NCBI RefSeq assembly: GCF_000001735.4
Contig: NC_003070.9
Location: forward strand, 19,577,971 to 19,641,970
Source: Arabidopsis thaliana
Taxonomy: Eukaryota; Streptophyta; Magnoliopsida; Brassicales; Brassicaceae
Direction of reading: 5' to 3'
DNA: 64,000 bases
Shown here: piece after piece, positions 1 to 12,436 of the stretch
How the letters are laid out: every line of letters begins with the position of its first letter
Position numbering within the stretch: the stretch's first letter is position 1
Position numbers and translations under genes: made by a program
Notes under the pieces: generated by a model
Told to the model about the DNA's origin: nothing
The model's input: the letters and a program-made list of their open reading frames with translations, nothing else
Databases searched by the model: none

Positions 1-2090
1 AAACAGCAAATAGATGCTTTAGACAGCAAATTTTATATATATTTTAAAAGACATCAAATTTTATGAAACGTCTTATAATCTATTGGTTTTCTGTGCTTTG
101 AAGGTAGAAAGTGATTGGTTCGATCCTTGGTAATCGAAAATATTAAAACAATTTTCTATTTTTATTTGTTGTAAATGGACATCAAATTTTGTTGAGCTTT
201 AAACATGATTAGTCTTTGGACCGACTCTGACCACGAATGACAAATTCAAAAATCATAATCAAGTAGGCTATGTGTCAAGCAACTACAATTACCCCGCATG
301 TCAAAGCCCATTTCCATAAACAAGCCGTCACAACAAAAACGCCAACTATCAAGATTGCTTCCAAAGCGATCAAAAGATTCCTCCATGCCGATTGAAAAGT
401 TATTCTTTCATCTTATTTATCAGAACTGAAATATAGATATAACCGGTTTGGATCCTCTATTTGTACGCTCACAAATAACACAAATTAGTAAAAGTTTTGC
501 CTTTCATTTTGATGACAAGCTATTAATTAAAGGGATGAAATGAAAATAATAGTGCAAAGGCACGAACCATGCTTTCGGTTTGCAACTACAATCTACTTTG
601 TTATTTAAAAACCGTTTCTGATTTTCTCTAAGAACAGAAATGGGACCGGTTACGACCAAAAAAGCCCATGTGTCCAGAGTATTGTCGAATTATTAGCTTT
701 TGGACCGACCTTATCCATCTTTGGACCGTTGTTGGCTTTTAAGTGCCCTCTCAGTGTTTTTGTTTTATTCTCCTTTACATTTAACCAAATTAAATACTTC
801 AAAAACTAATTGTAAGTTAGGTTACGGTTAGTAGGTAAGCTTCTGGTGAGAAAAAAAGAAATAGCTAATTAGTAATACATTATTTCTCCCGATTGTGTCA
901 ATAAGTTTCGAACAAGATTGTCCAAATTACTTCCAAAACACTGTGAACGATTTTTATTTAGTTTGGTATACATAACTTAAAAAAATCAGTGATATATGAA
1001 TATGAAGCCGATTAGTTTTGAAATTTAGCATAGTTAATTACAATAATTTAGTCAAAATATTAGACAAGAAACGTATAATTTTCGATTGGACCGTCACGTG
1101 GTTTTGGCGGTTAGCAATTTGGACCGCCGGTTTGTTTCGTTTACAGACTACACAGTGACCCATTATGGTTTGTTCCGGTTCACCAAACCCCACATGTGGC
1201 TAGACTTGAGTTAAAAATTGGTATTGGTCAAAATATGGCTTCTTGTCCAGGAGTCTTGTATTTTTCTGCCTCAATATATACAAGAAACACTCGATTTTGT
1301 AAAGAATACTAATTACTAACAATTGATCATTCACATGTCTCATGTGTTATCTGTTGAAGCCCTAATCTTTTTATATGGTAAATGTTATGCTAAAGACTAA
1401 AGTTGTATCACTGATTATGTGTGCATGTCTACTTGTCTAGTCGTTGGTCGAATATTCGAAATATATACAATCATGCTTACACTATTCTTCACTTTATGCA
1501 AAACATTGATTAGATATATAAAAAAGCCATAATAATATTGTAAAACTTTTATTAAATTTTTATATGTTATAAACGACAAAAAAACAGTATTTGGTAAGAC
1601 TTTAGAGTGATAACACTTGATCGTGAAGTTTTCGACGTTATAACTAGAATTTTGGACTCTTAACAAGAATTTTATAATATCTTGATGGTTCCACAAACAT
1701 AAAATCATATCTCTATACAAAGATTCTCAAATTTGATAGCATTAATTTAATTTTTCTGATAACAGTATTTTTTTTTCTTTTCTTAAGTCTTAATCTTGAT
1801 TAAAAACATAATTTCGCTGATTTTTAACCTTTTAAACATATAAAAATATGTTTTTTCATGTGGGAGAAAAGTTATAATAATCAAATGTAGAAAGAGTCTT
1901 TTAAATTTCTTACTCTTTTCTTGTCGCTAAAAACTCTATTTAGTATTTTTCACATGTCAATCACCTAAAATTACATACAGAGAATCATCCGAAAAGCTAA
2001 TTGTGATTATCTACAATAATTAATTATAATTACTTTTCTTTTCATTTCTACATTTTCATAGTTGCTGGTAAAGAAGAAAAGGAAAAAAAG
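1..2090. other. Intergenic DNA, no gene seen
   Basis: AT-rich sequence with no open frame longer than about 100 codons and no recognisable domain on either strand. The one minus-strand ORF here (1415-1720) is low-complexity and has no splice or family signal, so I do not call it. The only local regularity is several scattered copies of a GGACCG-type hexamer between about 218 and 1130, which I cannot interpret. The right end probably contains the 3' flank of the small minus-strand gene that follows. Confidence 0.6.
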
Positions 2091-2541
2091 TCAATAGGAG
2101 CACTGAATTCGATGATCTCTGTCTCTAAGAATCCCATTGTACAATGCAATCCGGTTAGCAGGCATGTCGTTTCTACAAACCGAACCGGTTTTCTCAGGTT
2201 TAATCATCTGTTCCGGTACAATTCGCCGAAGACTCTTCTTACGATACTCTTCACCGTTACCTTTCGTCTCTTTCACATTCTCTGCAAATTTCACTTTCTT
2301 CTTCTTATTCTTCCTCTGTTTCTTCTTTTCCTCTGCATCAAAAATTATTCTTAGCCGGAGGATGATCGGAGAAGAAAGATCGGAAAAGGGTACCTGAAGA
2401 AAGACAAGAACGGAGGATTTGTTGATCTGATGTCTGATTTCCAGAAAATTGGCGGGAAATCGCAAGAAACAGAGCAGTGCTTGAGAAAACCATGGCGGTT
2501 GCGATCACGACGCCATGAGAACAGCTTAGTATACAAGTCAT
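2091..2541 (-). CDS. Small plant-specific protein with N-terminal hydrophobic segment and C-terminal MPANR motif
   Basis: Two-exon model: exon 1 2541-2394, exon 2 2332-2091. The 61-nt intron has a CAG|GTACCC donor and a GCAG acceptor and joins in phase, giving 129 residues. Residues 8-30 form a hydrophobic segment suggesting a signal anchor. A Lys-rich stretch then leads into KKVKFAENVKE, and the C terminus reads MPANRIALYNGILRDRDHRI followed by QCSY. I recognise this Lys-rich/KVxFAE plus MPANRxALYNGILRDR pattern from a small uncharacterised plant family, and I know of no assigned function. The intron is short for a plant, so a single-exon reading starting near 2465 is the alternative, but it would lose the hydrophobic N terminus. 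The likely transcript start is near 2670, in a GA-rich leader. Confidence 0.7.
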
Positions 2542-2699
2542 AGTGTTTGAAAGATAAAAGATTCAGAAGAGAAAGAGAGAAAGAGAAAGTTTCTGATGAA
2601 TGATGAATATGTGTGTGTTGAAAAAAAGAGAAGCATGTGTTATGTTGCAGAGAGATTTTTCGTACTTGTACCACAAGAGAGTACTGTTTGAAGTTGAAC

Positions 2700-4491
2700 G
2701 GTGAGAGATCTCTCTTGTCAATAAGAATTTAAGAAGAAAGTTTTTTATTTATTTGAGAAATGAGTTTGTGAGAAATTAGCAAAAAATGTTTTCTGACAAT
2801 AATAGAAAAGTTGGAAGTTATTTTGTGTGCTGTACTCTGTTGGAAAAAGTTAAAGAGGGAGTTGGTGTGTAAAAAGATTGGTGTTTGGTTTAAGTCACAG
2901 GCTCAAAAATCAAGTGGAAATTGGGAAAAAAAACTTCTTTCATAGTTGAATCTTGACTGTCTTTAGTCTCTGACCATATTTATAACTAGATTCAGTGTCT
3001 AGAGTTGTTATGAATAAGAGTAAGATAAAGAGAAATATTTTATAACTTTTGTCAACAAATATGATCAAATTTCCCACCATAATTAAATATGAAATACCTT
3101 AGAATAGCACTAAAACATTATATAATTGTTTTCATTGATCAATACATTTAAGTAGTAGAGATAAGAGTAGAAATTTTACCAAAAAATTGTTTAAAAAATA
3201 AAAAATCATAGTTAATTTAATTATTTTTCCTTCCAAAAAATTTACTAAGCTTCATGTTGACAATCATAGTTTAAAAGATTGGTAAGAAAGCTAGGACAAG
3301 AGTGATACATACAACATCCATTGCTTTTTGCAAATTATGGTCTTTTAACCACACTTATTTAGAAACAAAAATTAAAGTAAAAAATGCAGAAGCACTATCT
3401 TTCTTAATAGTTGTTAAATACTATACTTTGGTGCAAATTATTTGTGTTTATCTTTTAAAAGGTAAGGAAATAACTTTAACTAAATATTAATTCAGAACTT
3501 GAACGTATCTATTAAATTAAAAATTGGTTTATGCACGTGGTTTAATTTTACTTTTCAATCATTTCTTATGAATGATTGCCAGATTGTTGTCTATTTTTGA
3601 AAAAATCAAAGGGGAATATGAAAAATTCACAGCTGTATAAACAATACAAGATAATATTAGTAGTAAATTATGGAGAGTATTTATATTTATTTATGTTTGA
3701 AAGTTTTTGTTTTCTTTTTGAAAAAAATATGTTTGCATGTTTACGCGTTTAATACAAATAACTAAAAATCAGGGAGATAAAAATTGTGATGAAGAGAAAT
3801 ATAAGAAGGACAAGGCATTGAGTGAGAGAGATTCTAAAGAGTTCAATGAATCTCTTCCACAAATCTCTATCATTCAACATGATCCAGAACCTTGGTGTTT
3901 ACGTGAACATGGGCTTTTGCCACGTGTCTTGTTTCAAAACCTAATATTGCCGCGTTTTGTACATAAAAACCTAATCAAATACGGTACGAACATGTTTTGC
4001 ATGAGATTGAAAAGAGTACTAACTAGCCAATTATAGAAGCCAACATGTAACTCTTTCGAAACTTCTTCAATTGTTTGACTGTGATATAGAAGACTAGACC
4101 AACTTCTCTTTCTCTTTCTTTTACCCAAAAAAAAAGACTTTCTTATCTATATTTGTTTCCTTGTTCTACATAACTTTCAACATGAATGATTATATATAAG
4201 TAATTTGTGGAGAAACTGTTGGAATTAATTAGAGTTAAATAAAATTTTTGTAATTGTAACCAACTCATGATGGTCGAGACTTTTTAGTGGTTGAAGGATT
4301 CATTCTAAGTATCTAACGCGTTAGAGGAGTTGGAGTTTTCCCACTGCAATTCAAATCACGATTCTAATACTATTTCTTTAACAAAAAAAAAAAAAAAGTT
4401 ACAAGGTTTAGTCTTGTTTTGGTTTGAGATTCCTCGGTTAACAAAAAAGGAGTTTGTAATTTCGATGAGAGTTTTTCTTTTAGTCGTTTTT
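2700..4491. other. Intergenic DNA, no gene seen
   Basis: AT-rich upstream flank of the small minus-strand gene. ORFs of 60-100 codons at 3302-3490 and 3737-4036 have no family signature, no supporting splice sites and low-complexity composition. I see no RNA gene here. Confidence 0.55.
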
Positions 4492-4602
4492 CTATACGAA
4501 TAATTTAATTTTGCAATTTATGTATCACAAATTATATACTTATAGTATATTATAGTATATAATTTGTGATACATAAATTGCAAAATTAAATTATTCGTAT
4601 AG
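4492..4602. repeat. Perfect inverted repeat: 49-bp arms, 13-nt loop
   Basis: Bases 4492-4540 are the exact reverse complement of 4554-4602, with no mismatch over 49 bp. The loop, 4541-4553, is itself nearly self-complementary (TATAGTATATTAT). The arms are about 85% A+T and contain no reading frame. A transcript would fold into a long perfect hairpin. It could be a young foldback element, a precursor of small RNAs, or a replication-slippage palindrome. I see no clear target-site duplication outside the arms, so a transposon origin is not established. Confidence 0.95.
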
Positions 4603-5194
4603 ATTCAAGAAGCTATCATTTTACGGCTAGTTGTATTTTAAACACAAACTACTTAAGAGAGAGACATCACAAGAAGTTAAGGTCTTAAAGTTTTGATAGA
4701 ACGTAAAGAAGAAAGAGATCGTCACATGGTTGCTTGACTTTGATGGACTAAATAACGTCAACCACACATGTTAACTAAATTTCTTCCTTTTATATGTTCA
4801 CACTTATCCAAGATTAGTGATGTTTCTGGTACGCCAAAAATTTGTGGACTTCCCTAATCCAGTTATGTCAAAATCGGATTTATTTTTCTGAGCTTTTGGA
4901 AAAAATCATAATCAGGTGAGGTCCAATCTGATACATGTATAGTACCCATCTTACCGGAAACGGGCCAAGTAGGATCGAATAAATCCATTAAACCTGTCTT
5001 TGTTCCTTTTGCATATAGTGGTTAACCAAAGAGATAGACTGATCCATAACATTTCAAGATTTGACAGTCTCCAAACATTGTAAATCAATTTTAGTTGAAC
5101 CGATTGTGTCAGAACGAGACCGGACTAACCCATCAGAACATGCATATATGATATATCTATGAATATTAATATGATTTTCGTAATTTTAATATGC

Positions 5195-5330
5195 ATGTTC
5201 AAATGTTTGGGGGTATGAGCCTTCAGATACCTCGTGGAACCAAATCCCCCAAACTTCAGATTGAAAGATGGTACCTCGTGGAACCAAATGTTTGGGAGTA
5301 TGAGCCTTCAGATACCTCGTGGAGAGACTC
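5195..5330. repeat. Direct repeat of about 38 bp, copies about 90 bp apart
   Basis: A block beginning AATGTTTGGG and ending CAGATACCTCGTGGA occurs at about 5199-5236 and again at 5288-5325 with one visible substitution. The phrase TTGAAAGATGGTA also occurs twice nearby (about 5260 and 5465). The stretch 5190-5630 is richer in G+C than its surroundings and holds an open plus-strand frame (5234-5632) that matches nothing I recognise. It may be the relic of a dispersed repeat or a captured gene fragment. Confidence 0.75.
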
Positions 5331-5969
5331 CACAACAAACATTTCAATCTTGTGTTCGAGTGGAACTCTTTCGGATAGGTAGACGACTTCGTCTACAAAG
5401 TAAGTCATGGAGCATTCGTGCCACACAACTTGTAGTCACCATAACAGGAAATGTCCTCAAGGTTGAAAGATGGTATAGAGCTAGGGATCGATCCTTGTCC
5501 TTCGGGGTTTTCAAGGTTTATTCATCAGGATTCCTCAAGAAACCAGAACGGATTTATTCTCCAAAGTTCAATGGTTCTTACCAAGTTTCACTCATACATG
5601 ATGTTGATCTCAACAATGTTTTTTATATATAAAAAAATCATTATATATTTTAATGATGATCTCAGTTTATATTTTTGGAAAACGATCTATTTCACCCTTA
5701 CAAGTTTCACATAGCATAAAATATGATTAATAGATAAATTCATTGAGTTTAACAGTAATTAGCAACAAAACAAGTATCAAAACGGACAAACGAAACAACT
5801 ACTAAATATTCTCTTCTTTCTGAATCGTCAGTAGCCGAATGAAAAACCAAAACCAAGAAAAAATAACTTATTAGGCTCTAAATAGGATAGGGCTAATGGT
5901 TTTGTAACTTATTCAGCAAAAGAAAGAGGATAAAATGTTATTTATTACCCATAATTACTGCCACTGAGC

Positions 5970-8581
5970 TTAGGTTGTAAGAATTGGAGGCATGTAATCA
6001 GATTTGACACCGAGGATACGAGCTTTTGTGTCGGGAAAGAATTCACATCCGGGAAGCTCAGTGATGTTCCCTTCACTAGCAATACCGATCGGGTAGCGAA
6101 GTAGATGACCAGGAAGATCATGTTCAAGTGACTCACTTGAGTAAAGATCCCAATACTTATCAGCAACACGGTTGACTTTCTGGATACATTCTTGGCTCGA
6201 TGGATCGAGGAATGTTTCATCGAGCATTCCTAAATGTTCATACCATAAAGACATGCGGAATCCATGGATTTGACCTCGAGCTGGTTGTCTTGTTGAGAGA
6301 TGATATGGTTGATAGCCTCCCATTGCTATCTCTGAGTCTCTTGCACCATCCATTGACCTCTGGTTGATATTTGCTGATCCGATTATAATGTACTCATCGT
6401 CAACTGCGAAAATTTTGATGTTGAATCATTTGGTTAGTATTGAAAAGTTATAAATTATGTAAATGTTATAAAACACTCACCTATCATCATTTTAGTGTGA
6501 ACATAGATCATGAAGCGGCGTGCTTCTTGTGCTCGGATATAGTCAGTGTCCGGTTCAGGTTTCTCTGAAGGCTCATACTCTCCATCTTTCTTGACCTCTC
6601 GGTTACCGAGGCAGAAGAATGTCAGATAATCTCGCGGATCCTCTCCCTCAAGTCCATTTTCTCTAAGTGCCTTGATTACATCTTTGTACATCATCTCCAT
6701 TGTTCTTTTCTGCCAATCTAATATAGCTTGGACTGATCCACTCTCAGGAATCCCTTCAGGCCACATTGGAACAACAACATAGACCTTAAACTTCTCTCCT
6801 GCTTTGATTTTGCTAACAATCTTCAAAGATAGCTCCTTCGGAATCAGATGCAGAGCATTGATTTCCTCTGGTTTGATTCCATCCGCGCTCCAAGCAAAAG
6901 AGCTTCCAAGGAAGTACTGGTTTTCGATATAGATGAAGTCTTTAGCTCGTCTAATCGCGTGAATGTAAGCATCTTGAATACTCCTATCAATTATATTATC
7001 TTTTCCACTCACAAGACCTGCTTCCGCTGCAGCTTCAGGGGAGTCAGGAAATCCAGCAGCTGCTCCACCATCAATGGATCTAAACAACTGAACATTCCAC
7101 ACGTCATGATCCTCTGAGAACAGAACGGGAGAAGGCGGGATGATAATATCTCCGAGTTCTCTCATTTTAACCAAAATATCTTTACCGCCTTGTCTACTCC
7201 ATCTCTGCTCAAAATTATACAAGACATCCCAAGCAATAGGTCCTTCAAGACGACAATGAATATCATGCCATGGCTCTCTAGGACCACCTTTGGTTATCGC
7301 AGCGCCAGTGAAATTCGGTTGATGGAAGTCATCGTGATGGGCAGTGTCCAACGTTCTAAACAAGGAGTGAAACGGAGTGTCATATCTTCCATCACAAAGA
7401 TCAAGACCACCAACAAAACTCACTATTCTTCTGGATCTTGATCCTCCACTCGGCATTTCACTGTCTACAACAACAATCTTTTGGTGATGAGTGAACATAG
7501 TTGAGATTTGCAAGTTTTGGACAATGCTTCCACCATCATCAGGGTTACGAGGACACAAAATACAGTTCACGTCGGTTCCTCTGAAAAAATTCTCAGTTTC
7601 CTCATCATGAGTAGCCATAAGTCCATCTTTTTTCAGCAAATCAACTGATGTTCTGTCATCCCAAACAAGCAAAATAACCTTAACACCTTCACTAGCTTTC
7701 TTCTTGAGTAGCTCACCAACAGTCACATCTCCTCCTTGTTTTGGCCTCCTCGAGTCCCTCACTAAAGAAATCTCAGTGTAAACAGACCAACCAGTAATGT
7801 AAATCAAGTGTTTAGCATTAGTAATTGCATCGAAAATATCCTCCCAACATCGATGTGGCTCGTAGTTTTTCCCTCCCGCAAGAGGGATTTTCGGGACAAA
7901 GTTTCCAGGGATATGAGCATCTTGATACAAAGAAACTTTGCAGCCTCTCCTCTGAGAGAAGAATGTGTAAGGAACTCCTGGAAACTTAGCACTTTTGATA
8001 CCACGATTCCAGTTTTTATCCTTTTCAACACCGAAATATTGGAGTTTCACATGGATCTTTGATCCTCCAGCAATTGGGTTTTTCTCATTATCTAAGATAT
8101 CAACCCATCTATCAACTTCTTCTCCATGCAAAATATCTTCCACAGGAATATAACCTCTTCCGATCAACGTCGCGCCAATCGGATTAGCATCCTTAACAGT
8201 GAAAATAACATGTTTAGCCATGTGACCACAGTAAATATGAAAAGACTCAAACCACTTTGGGTTTTTTGGCTCCTTTGTTATTTTCCTCGTTCTTCCAACT
8301 CTTGCTTTCTCAAGATCGATTGTAGCGTAAAGCTGAGTTTCTCCTTTGCCAACACCGATTGTTTCTTCTACATTTGCTAGTATCTGGAAAGATTAAAAAC
8401 AGAACATTAAAGACAGATTGAAGGAAACCTTTTGTTGTTGTATCTCTAAACAACTTATAAATGAGAGAGAGACAAAAGACAATACCGATCCTAAGAAACC
8501 TGATCTACCTCCTTCAGCATGGAGATGATCAACTTCGTAGATTGTCGCGTGCAATCTTCCATGTAACAAACACTCTTCCAT
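5970..8581 (-). CDS. PLDALPHA2: Phospholipase D alpha 2
   Basis: Three coding exons: 8581-8486, 8383-6481 and 6403-5970, all with GT/AG borders and matching phases, giving 810 residues, the size of plant alpha-class PLDs. It hydrolyses phosphatidylcholine and related phospholipids to phosphatidic acid and free head group at membranes. Residues 1 to about 125 are the Ca2+-dependent C2 domain. The two HxKxxxxD catalytic motifs are visible: HQKIVVVD with His332 and Lys334, and HTKMMIVDD with His661 and Lys663. The C terminus, DYMPPILTT, is typical of alpha-class enzymes. A 5'-UTR intron (9056-8595) lies just upstream of the ATG. Close to PLD alpha 1 in sequence; its position in Arabidopsis chromosome 1 makes alpha 2 the natural assignment. 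No broken features. Confidence 0.97.
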
Positions 8582-8593
8582 TTTTTCTTCCCG

Positions 8594-9160
8594 CCTGTAA
8601 CATCATAACAATATTAGTAAAACTCATACATTAGATTACCAAAATACGTAAATTCACATTTTACAGATCCTGTAAACAATATTTTTCGTTTAAAAATGTA
8701 AAGTAAATTTATGTGCAGGGAGAGACGAATCTACAAGCTAAAGTCATTAACCGTAATCAGTGTCCGAGGAAACAGAAGAAACTCTAAATCTCAAGTAACT
8801 GATCTCCATCAAAACAAAATCGAATCACAGAAACAGTTTGAGAGGCAAGCAAAACACTGAGAAATTACATACTGCAATCATATAACGAATGTTTAAACTT
8901 TAACCAAAGTATTTATGAGTTTCATAAACATTTTATACACCCACTTGCTTCACAACAAGAATACCAGAAACCAGACGATATGTGATCTCCAAGATAAACG
9001 TTTTAAAAAGGAAAAAGATCTGCAGAGAAGAGGAAGAAGAGAGAAAACGAAACTACCTGCAAAATTTCTCAGAGATTGAGAGAGAAGCTTGTTTGGAAGA
9101 ATTCAGGTTTGATCCGAGAAGGAAGCTACTTTGTGTGTGTAGCTGCTGAATGTTTTTGTG
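8594..9160 (-). other. 5' leader and leader intron of PLDALPHA2
   Basis: On the minus strand a CAG|GTAGTT donor at 9057/9056 and a TTACAG|GCGGG acceptor at 8595/8594 define a 462-nt intron entirely within the 5' UTR, ending 13 nt before the ATG. Long leader introns near the start codon are common in highly expressed plant genes and often raise expression. The sequence upstream, to about 9660, is the shared space with the divergent rhomboid gene. Confidence 0.75.
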
Positions 9161-9495
9161 ATATTAATAGAAGATGAAGCAAAAAAAAACAAAAAACTGG
9201 CTTTGAGTTTAAGACTATTGCTACGTGTCCAAATGACCGAGATTACTGATTAACGATGATACTAAAATCGCTCTCAAAAATTCCTTAATGATTGTAAATC
9301 GGTCACAGAAAAAAATAACTAAAAATAGATTAATGTTGGCAAGCATTTTAATTATTGCAGACAACATACACATGAGAATTACATTTCCAGGTATATCAAT
9401 GGTTTTTTTTTTTTTAATTTCCAACCTGGTTTTGATAGGAATCTGTTTGGTACCAAACAGATTTACCGAACATAACTGCCTAATGTAATTAAAAA

Positions 9496-9524
9496 AAGAG
9501 AGAGAGCGAGGGAGAGAGAGAAAG
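9496..9524 (+). promoter_or_regulatory. GA-rich tract in the leader region of RBL5
   Basis: An almost pure purine GA tract (AGAGAGAGAGCGAGGGAGAGAG and neighbours) sits about 150 bp upstream of the rhomboid start codon. Such tracts are known binding sites for plant BPC/GAGA-type factors and are also frequent in 5' leaders. The role here is inferred from composition and position only. Confidence 0.4.
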
Positions 9525-9666
9525 TAAAAGCTCTTACTTTGGCCACAAGATAGTCCGGATCTCTCTCTCAGCTTCACAATTTTCCCCAAGTTTATCGGTC
9601 CAATCTAATCCTCAAACCTCAACCAAAAAGCTAACGAGCAAACGCGCGTGATACTCTTTTCCAGAA

Positions 9667-10988
9667 ATGGGGAAGAGACCGCCGATTCCACCAGATATCG
9701 AAAACGGACCACCACCACCAGCGCGACCACATTTTCGCCCGCCCATTCCCGTGCCATGGGTTGCGTGGCTTGTGCCTCTCATTTTAGCAGCCAACTTCGT
9801 CACATTCGCTACCACCATGTATGTGAACGATTGCCCTGCAAGATCAGATGAGTGTCTCTTATTTGATGTCCTTGGAAGGCTTTCGTTTCAACCGATTAAG
9901 GAGAATATGCTACTCGGTCCTTCTATTCCCACGTAAGGAAGGATTTCTTGATTCCATAATGGTTTTTTTCTCTCCGGTTAGAACAAGGAATCTATTAAAA
10001 ACTGGTTCAATACTTACAGAATGCATCTTTGTTGTTGATTCAGGCTGAGAAAACTCGGAGCTCTCGAAAGGAGACTTGTGGAGGAAGGTGAGAGATGGCG
10101 TCTCATCTCTTGCATATGGCTTCATGGTGGTTTCCTTCACTTGATGGCTAACATGATCAGCCTCATGTGTATCGGAATGCGCCTTGAACAAGAATTTGGA
10201 TTCAGTAAGACCCTTTAAACCCCTCTATTTTCCGTCTCCTGAATTTTCTGTGATCTGATTTAAGAGTTTGGTGTTACAGTGAGAATCGGAGCTTTGTATG
10301 TGATCTCCGGGCTTGGAGGAAGCCTGGTGTCTTGCTTAACAGATTCCCAAGGAGAACGGGTATCAGTCGGAGCATCTGGTGCTTTGTTCGGATTACTCGG
10401 TGCAATGCTCTCAGAGCTCATCACAAACTGGACAATCTATGAAAATAAGGTAAAAAGATTATTCATTTTCAATATGGTGCATTATTGAAAGCTGATCTCA
10501 AACTTTTTTGTAGTGCACCGCACTTATGACATTAATCCTGATCATTGTACTGAATCTAAGCGTCGGATTCTTACCACGTGTGGACAATTCTGCTCATTTT
10601 GGAGGATTCCTAGCTGGTTTCTTCCTCGGGTTCGTCCTTCTTCTCCGTCCGCAGTACGGATACGTGAACCCAAAATACATTCCTCCTGGTTATGACATGA
10701 AACACAAGAAATCAAAACACAAGTGTTATCAACACATCTTCAGATTTACATCTCTAGCTATCCTTCTTGCGGGGTAAGTTAACGAAAGAGATTTAATGAA
10801 CCATTGTTCAAAAGTAGCCGAATTCTCCATCAACACATAAACAAAACCCTCAGTGTTGTGAAAAGTTTCATCCCTTACCTGTAAATAATTGAAATTTTCC
10901 TTGAAATTTCTGCAGATTCATTGCGGGATACACTAAGCTTCTTAGAGAACATACCATACAGAGCATGCCATTCAGAGATTTCAATTAG
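9667..10988 (+). CDS. RBL5: Rhomboid-like intramembrane serine protease
   Basis: Five exons (9667-9932, 10044-10204, 10280-10449, 10514-10773, 10916-10988) join in phase to 309 residues. Rhomboids cleave transmembrane substrates within the membrane, usually in Golgi or other secretory membranes. The N terminus is Pro-rich and cytosolic, followed by a first membrane helix ([16 protein letters not shown]). The core has [19 protein letters not shown], the catalytic GASGALFG with Ser175, and the partner His227 in [12 protein letters not shown]. So both members of the Ser-His dyad are present and an active protease is expected. The start ATG is the first in the frame and gives the family's usual N terminus. 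It is divergent from PLDALPHA2. Confidence 0.95.
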
Positions 10989-11253
10989 CAGCTTGTAGCC
11001 AGCAGACCAGTGAGACATTCTCTGAAAAAAGACAATTTCACACAATCCCAAGTTTTTTTCCATATATATAACACAAATATCAACGTCGGAAAGGTTATAC
11101 ATTTGACGAGTACATGATTCGAAAAGTAGTACATATGTATCTATTGTTTAATGGCTGTTGTAAACTATACATCTGTATAAAAGCTTATATTAATCTGTAG
11201 GATTACATATCTAGTTTTTTTTTTTGTGGCAAAGTAGGATCACATATGTATTC

Positions 11254-12261
11254 TTAGAGCTCACATGAATCAGATCGACCAAACATTGCATATCGATTGT
11301 TTGCAACATTTTCATACAAAAAGTCTCTCACAAACCTGCAACATGTCAAAAGAAAAATGCTTATTAAGATCAATCACATCGCGGCGTTTCCTTCTGCTAT
11401 TTAAACCTTAAGCGAGAACTTACAGAGGAGCAAACTGCAAGAAGAACGCAAGCTGTGGAAATGGTAAGTCAATGTATTTCATGATCTTCAAAACTGCTTC
11501 TGACTTTATGTAAGACCTGAAAAAACAAAATATATCACTCAATTGATGCCCTGCAAAGATTTTTACAGTTACATATCAAAACATAAATGTTACTGTCAAT
11601 GTACCTATCGTTTTCGACTAGTACGACACTCGATATATCGTCAGGAGCTCTTCCTGACCGCAATAACAGTTTCTTGCCCGCTTCACTCTGTAATGCTTCA
11701 AACCTTATGCTCCTGAAAACAATTGCATAGTTTTTTCCCTTCCATTTCAGTTCTTTATTGACTCTCCAGTGAAAAAATGAAACTTGTAGTTCAAATGAAC
11801 ACTAACCTGTTTCGATCATGGTCTCTAACAAATTTCACACCTCCATTACAGAGATTACAAACACCTATCACATAAGAACAAGAGTACTAAGATTGAGATA
11901 AACATCGACTTCACTACGTTGATACATTCTACAGACCCAAAACTTATATAGTTATATGCGTATGATAAAACTATAGCATAAGTGAAAATTTTGAAAAAAA
12001 TCGTACAACTAAAACAATATAAATGAAATTTTACTAATTGATGTCGATACACTGAAATTAAAGAATCAACTAAACGTGATTACCGTCGAACAACATGATC
12101 GGCCTTTTATCTTCTTCGAAAAAGCTTGAAGTTTCCTTAACCCAATCCACTGAATCGCGACGAATAGTGCGTTGGTTAGCAGAAGCAGAAACTCTCACTC
12201 TAACTTGTGCACGCGACGTAATTGTTAATCGCCCGAAACTCGCCGGAATAAGGATCGCCAT
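11254..12261 (-). CDS. DCC family (DUF393) putative thiol-disulphide oxidoreductase
   Basis: Five exons (12261-12084, 11864-11807, 11712-11605, 11516-11424, 11335-11254) give 172 residues with consistent phases. The family signature FDGVCNLCNGGVKFVRD, with a Cys-x-x-Cys pair, is split across the first intron. It is followed by the typical RFEALQSEAGKKLL, the middle VVLVEND segment and the C-terminal NRYAMFGRSDSCEL. DCC proteins are named for the DxxCxxC motif and are thought to act in thiol redox chemistry, but substrates are largely unknown. The first 30 or so residues are rich in Ser, Arg and Ala and low in acids, which fits an organelle transit peptide (probably plastid, inferred). The gene shares a roughly 380-bp upstream space with SEC11. 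Confidence 0.93.
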
Positions 12262-12369
12262 CTCAAAGCTTCACCGGAGAGCCACTGAGTTTGGCTTAGC
12301 TTTGATTTTAGTTTCCTTGAGAAGTGGTTTTTCCGTAAATAAGGATTGATCCTAGGGGTAAAGGATATG

Positions 12370-12436
12370 CCACGTCATTAAAAAGTAGCCAACCACGTCA
12401 TCAAAATGCAGCCAACCAAAGATTTAAACCACGTCA
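12370..12436 (-). promoter_or_regulatory. Three TGACGTGG (UPRE-type) sites upstream of SEC11
   Basis: The octamer CCACGTCA (minus strand TGACGTGG) occurs at 12370-12377, 12393-12400 and 12429-12436, about 205-270 bp upstream of the SEC11 ATG and 110-175 bp upstream of the DCC gene ATG. TGACGTGR is the plant unfolded-protein-response element bound by bZIP60/bZIP28, and the core also fits other ACGT-binding bZIPs. Signal peptidase is an ER secretory component, so ER-stress control is a sensible inference. It is not shown by the sequence alone. Confidence 0.6.

Noticed and set aside
2112-2397. Two plus-strand ORFs with long Phe/Leu runs
   Set aside because: They are antisense shadows of the Lys-rich exon of the minus-strand gene at 2091-2541.
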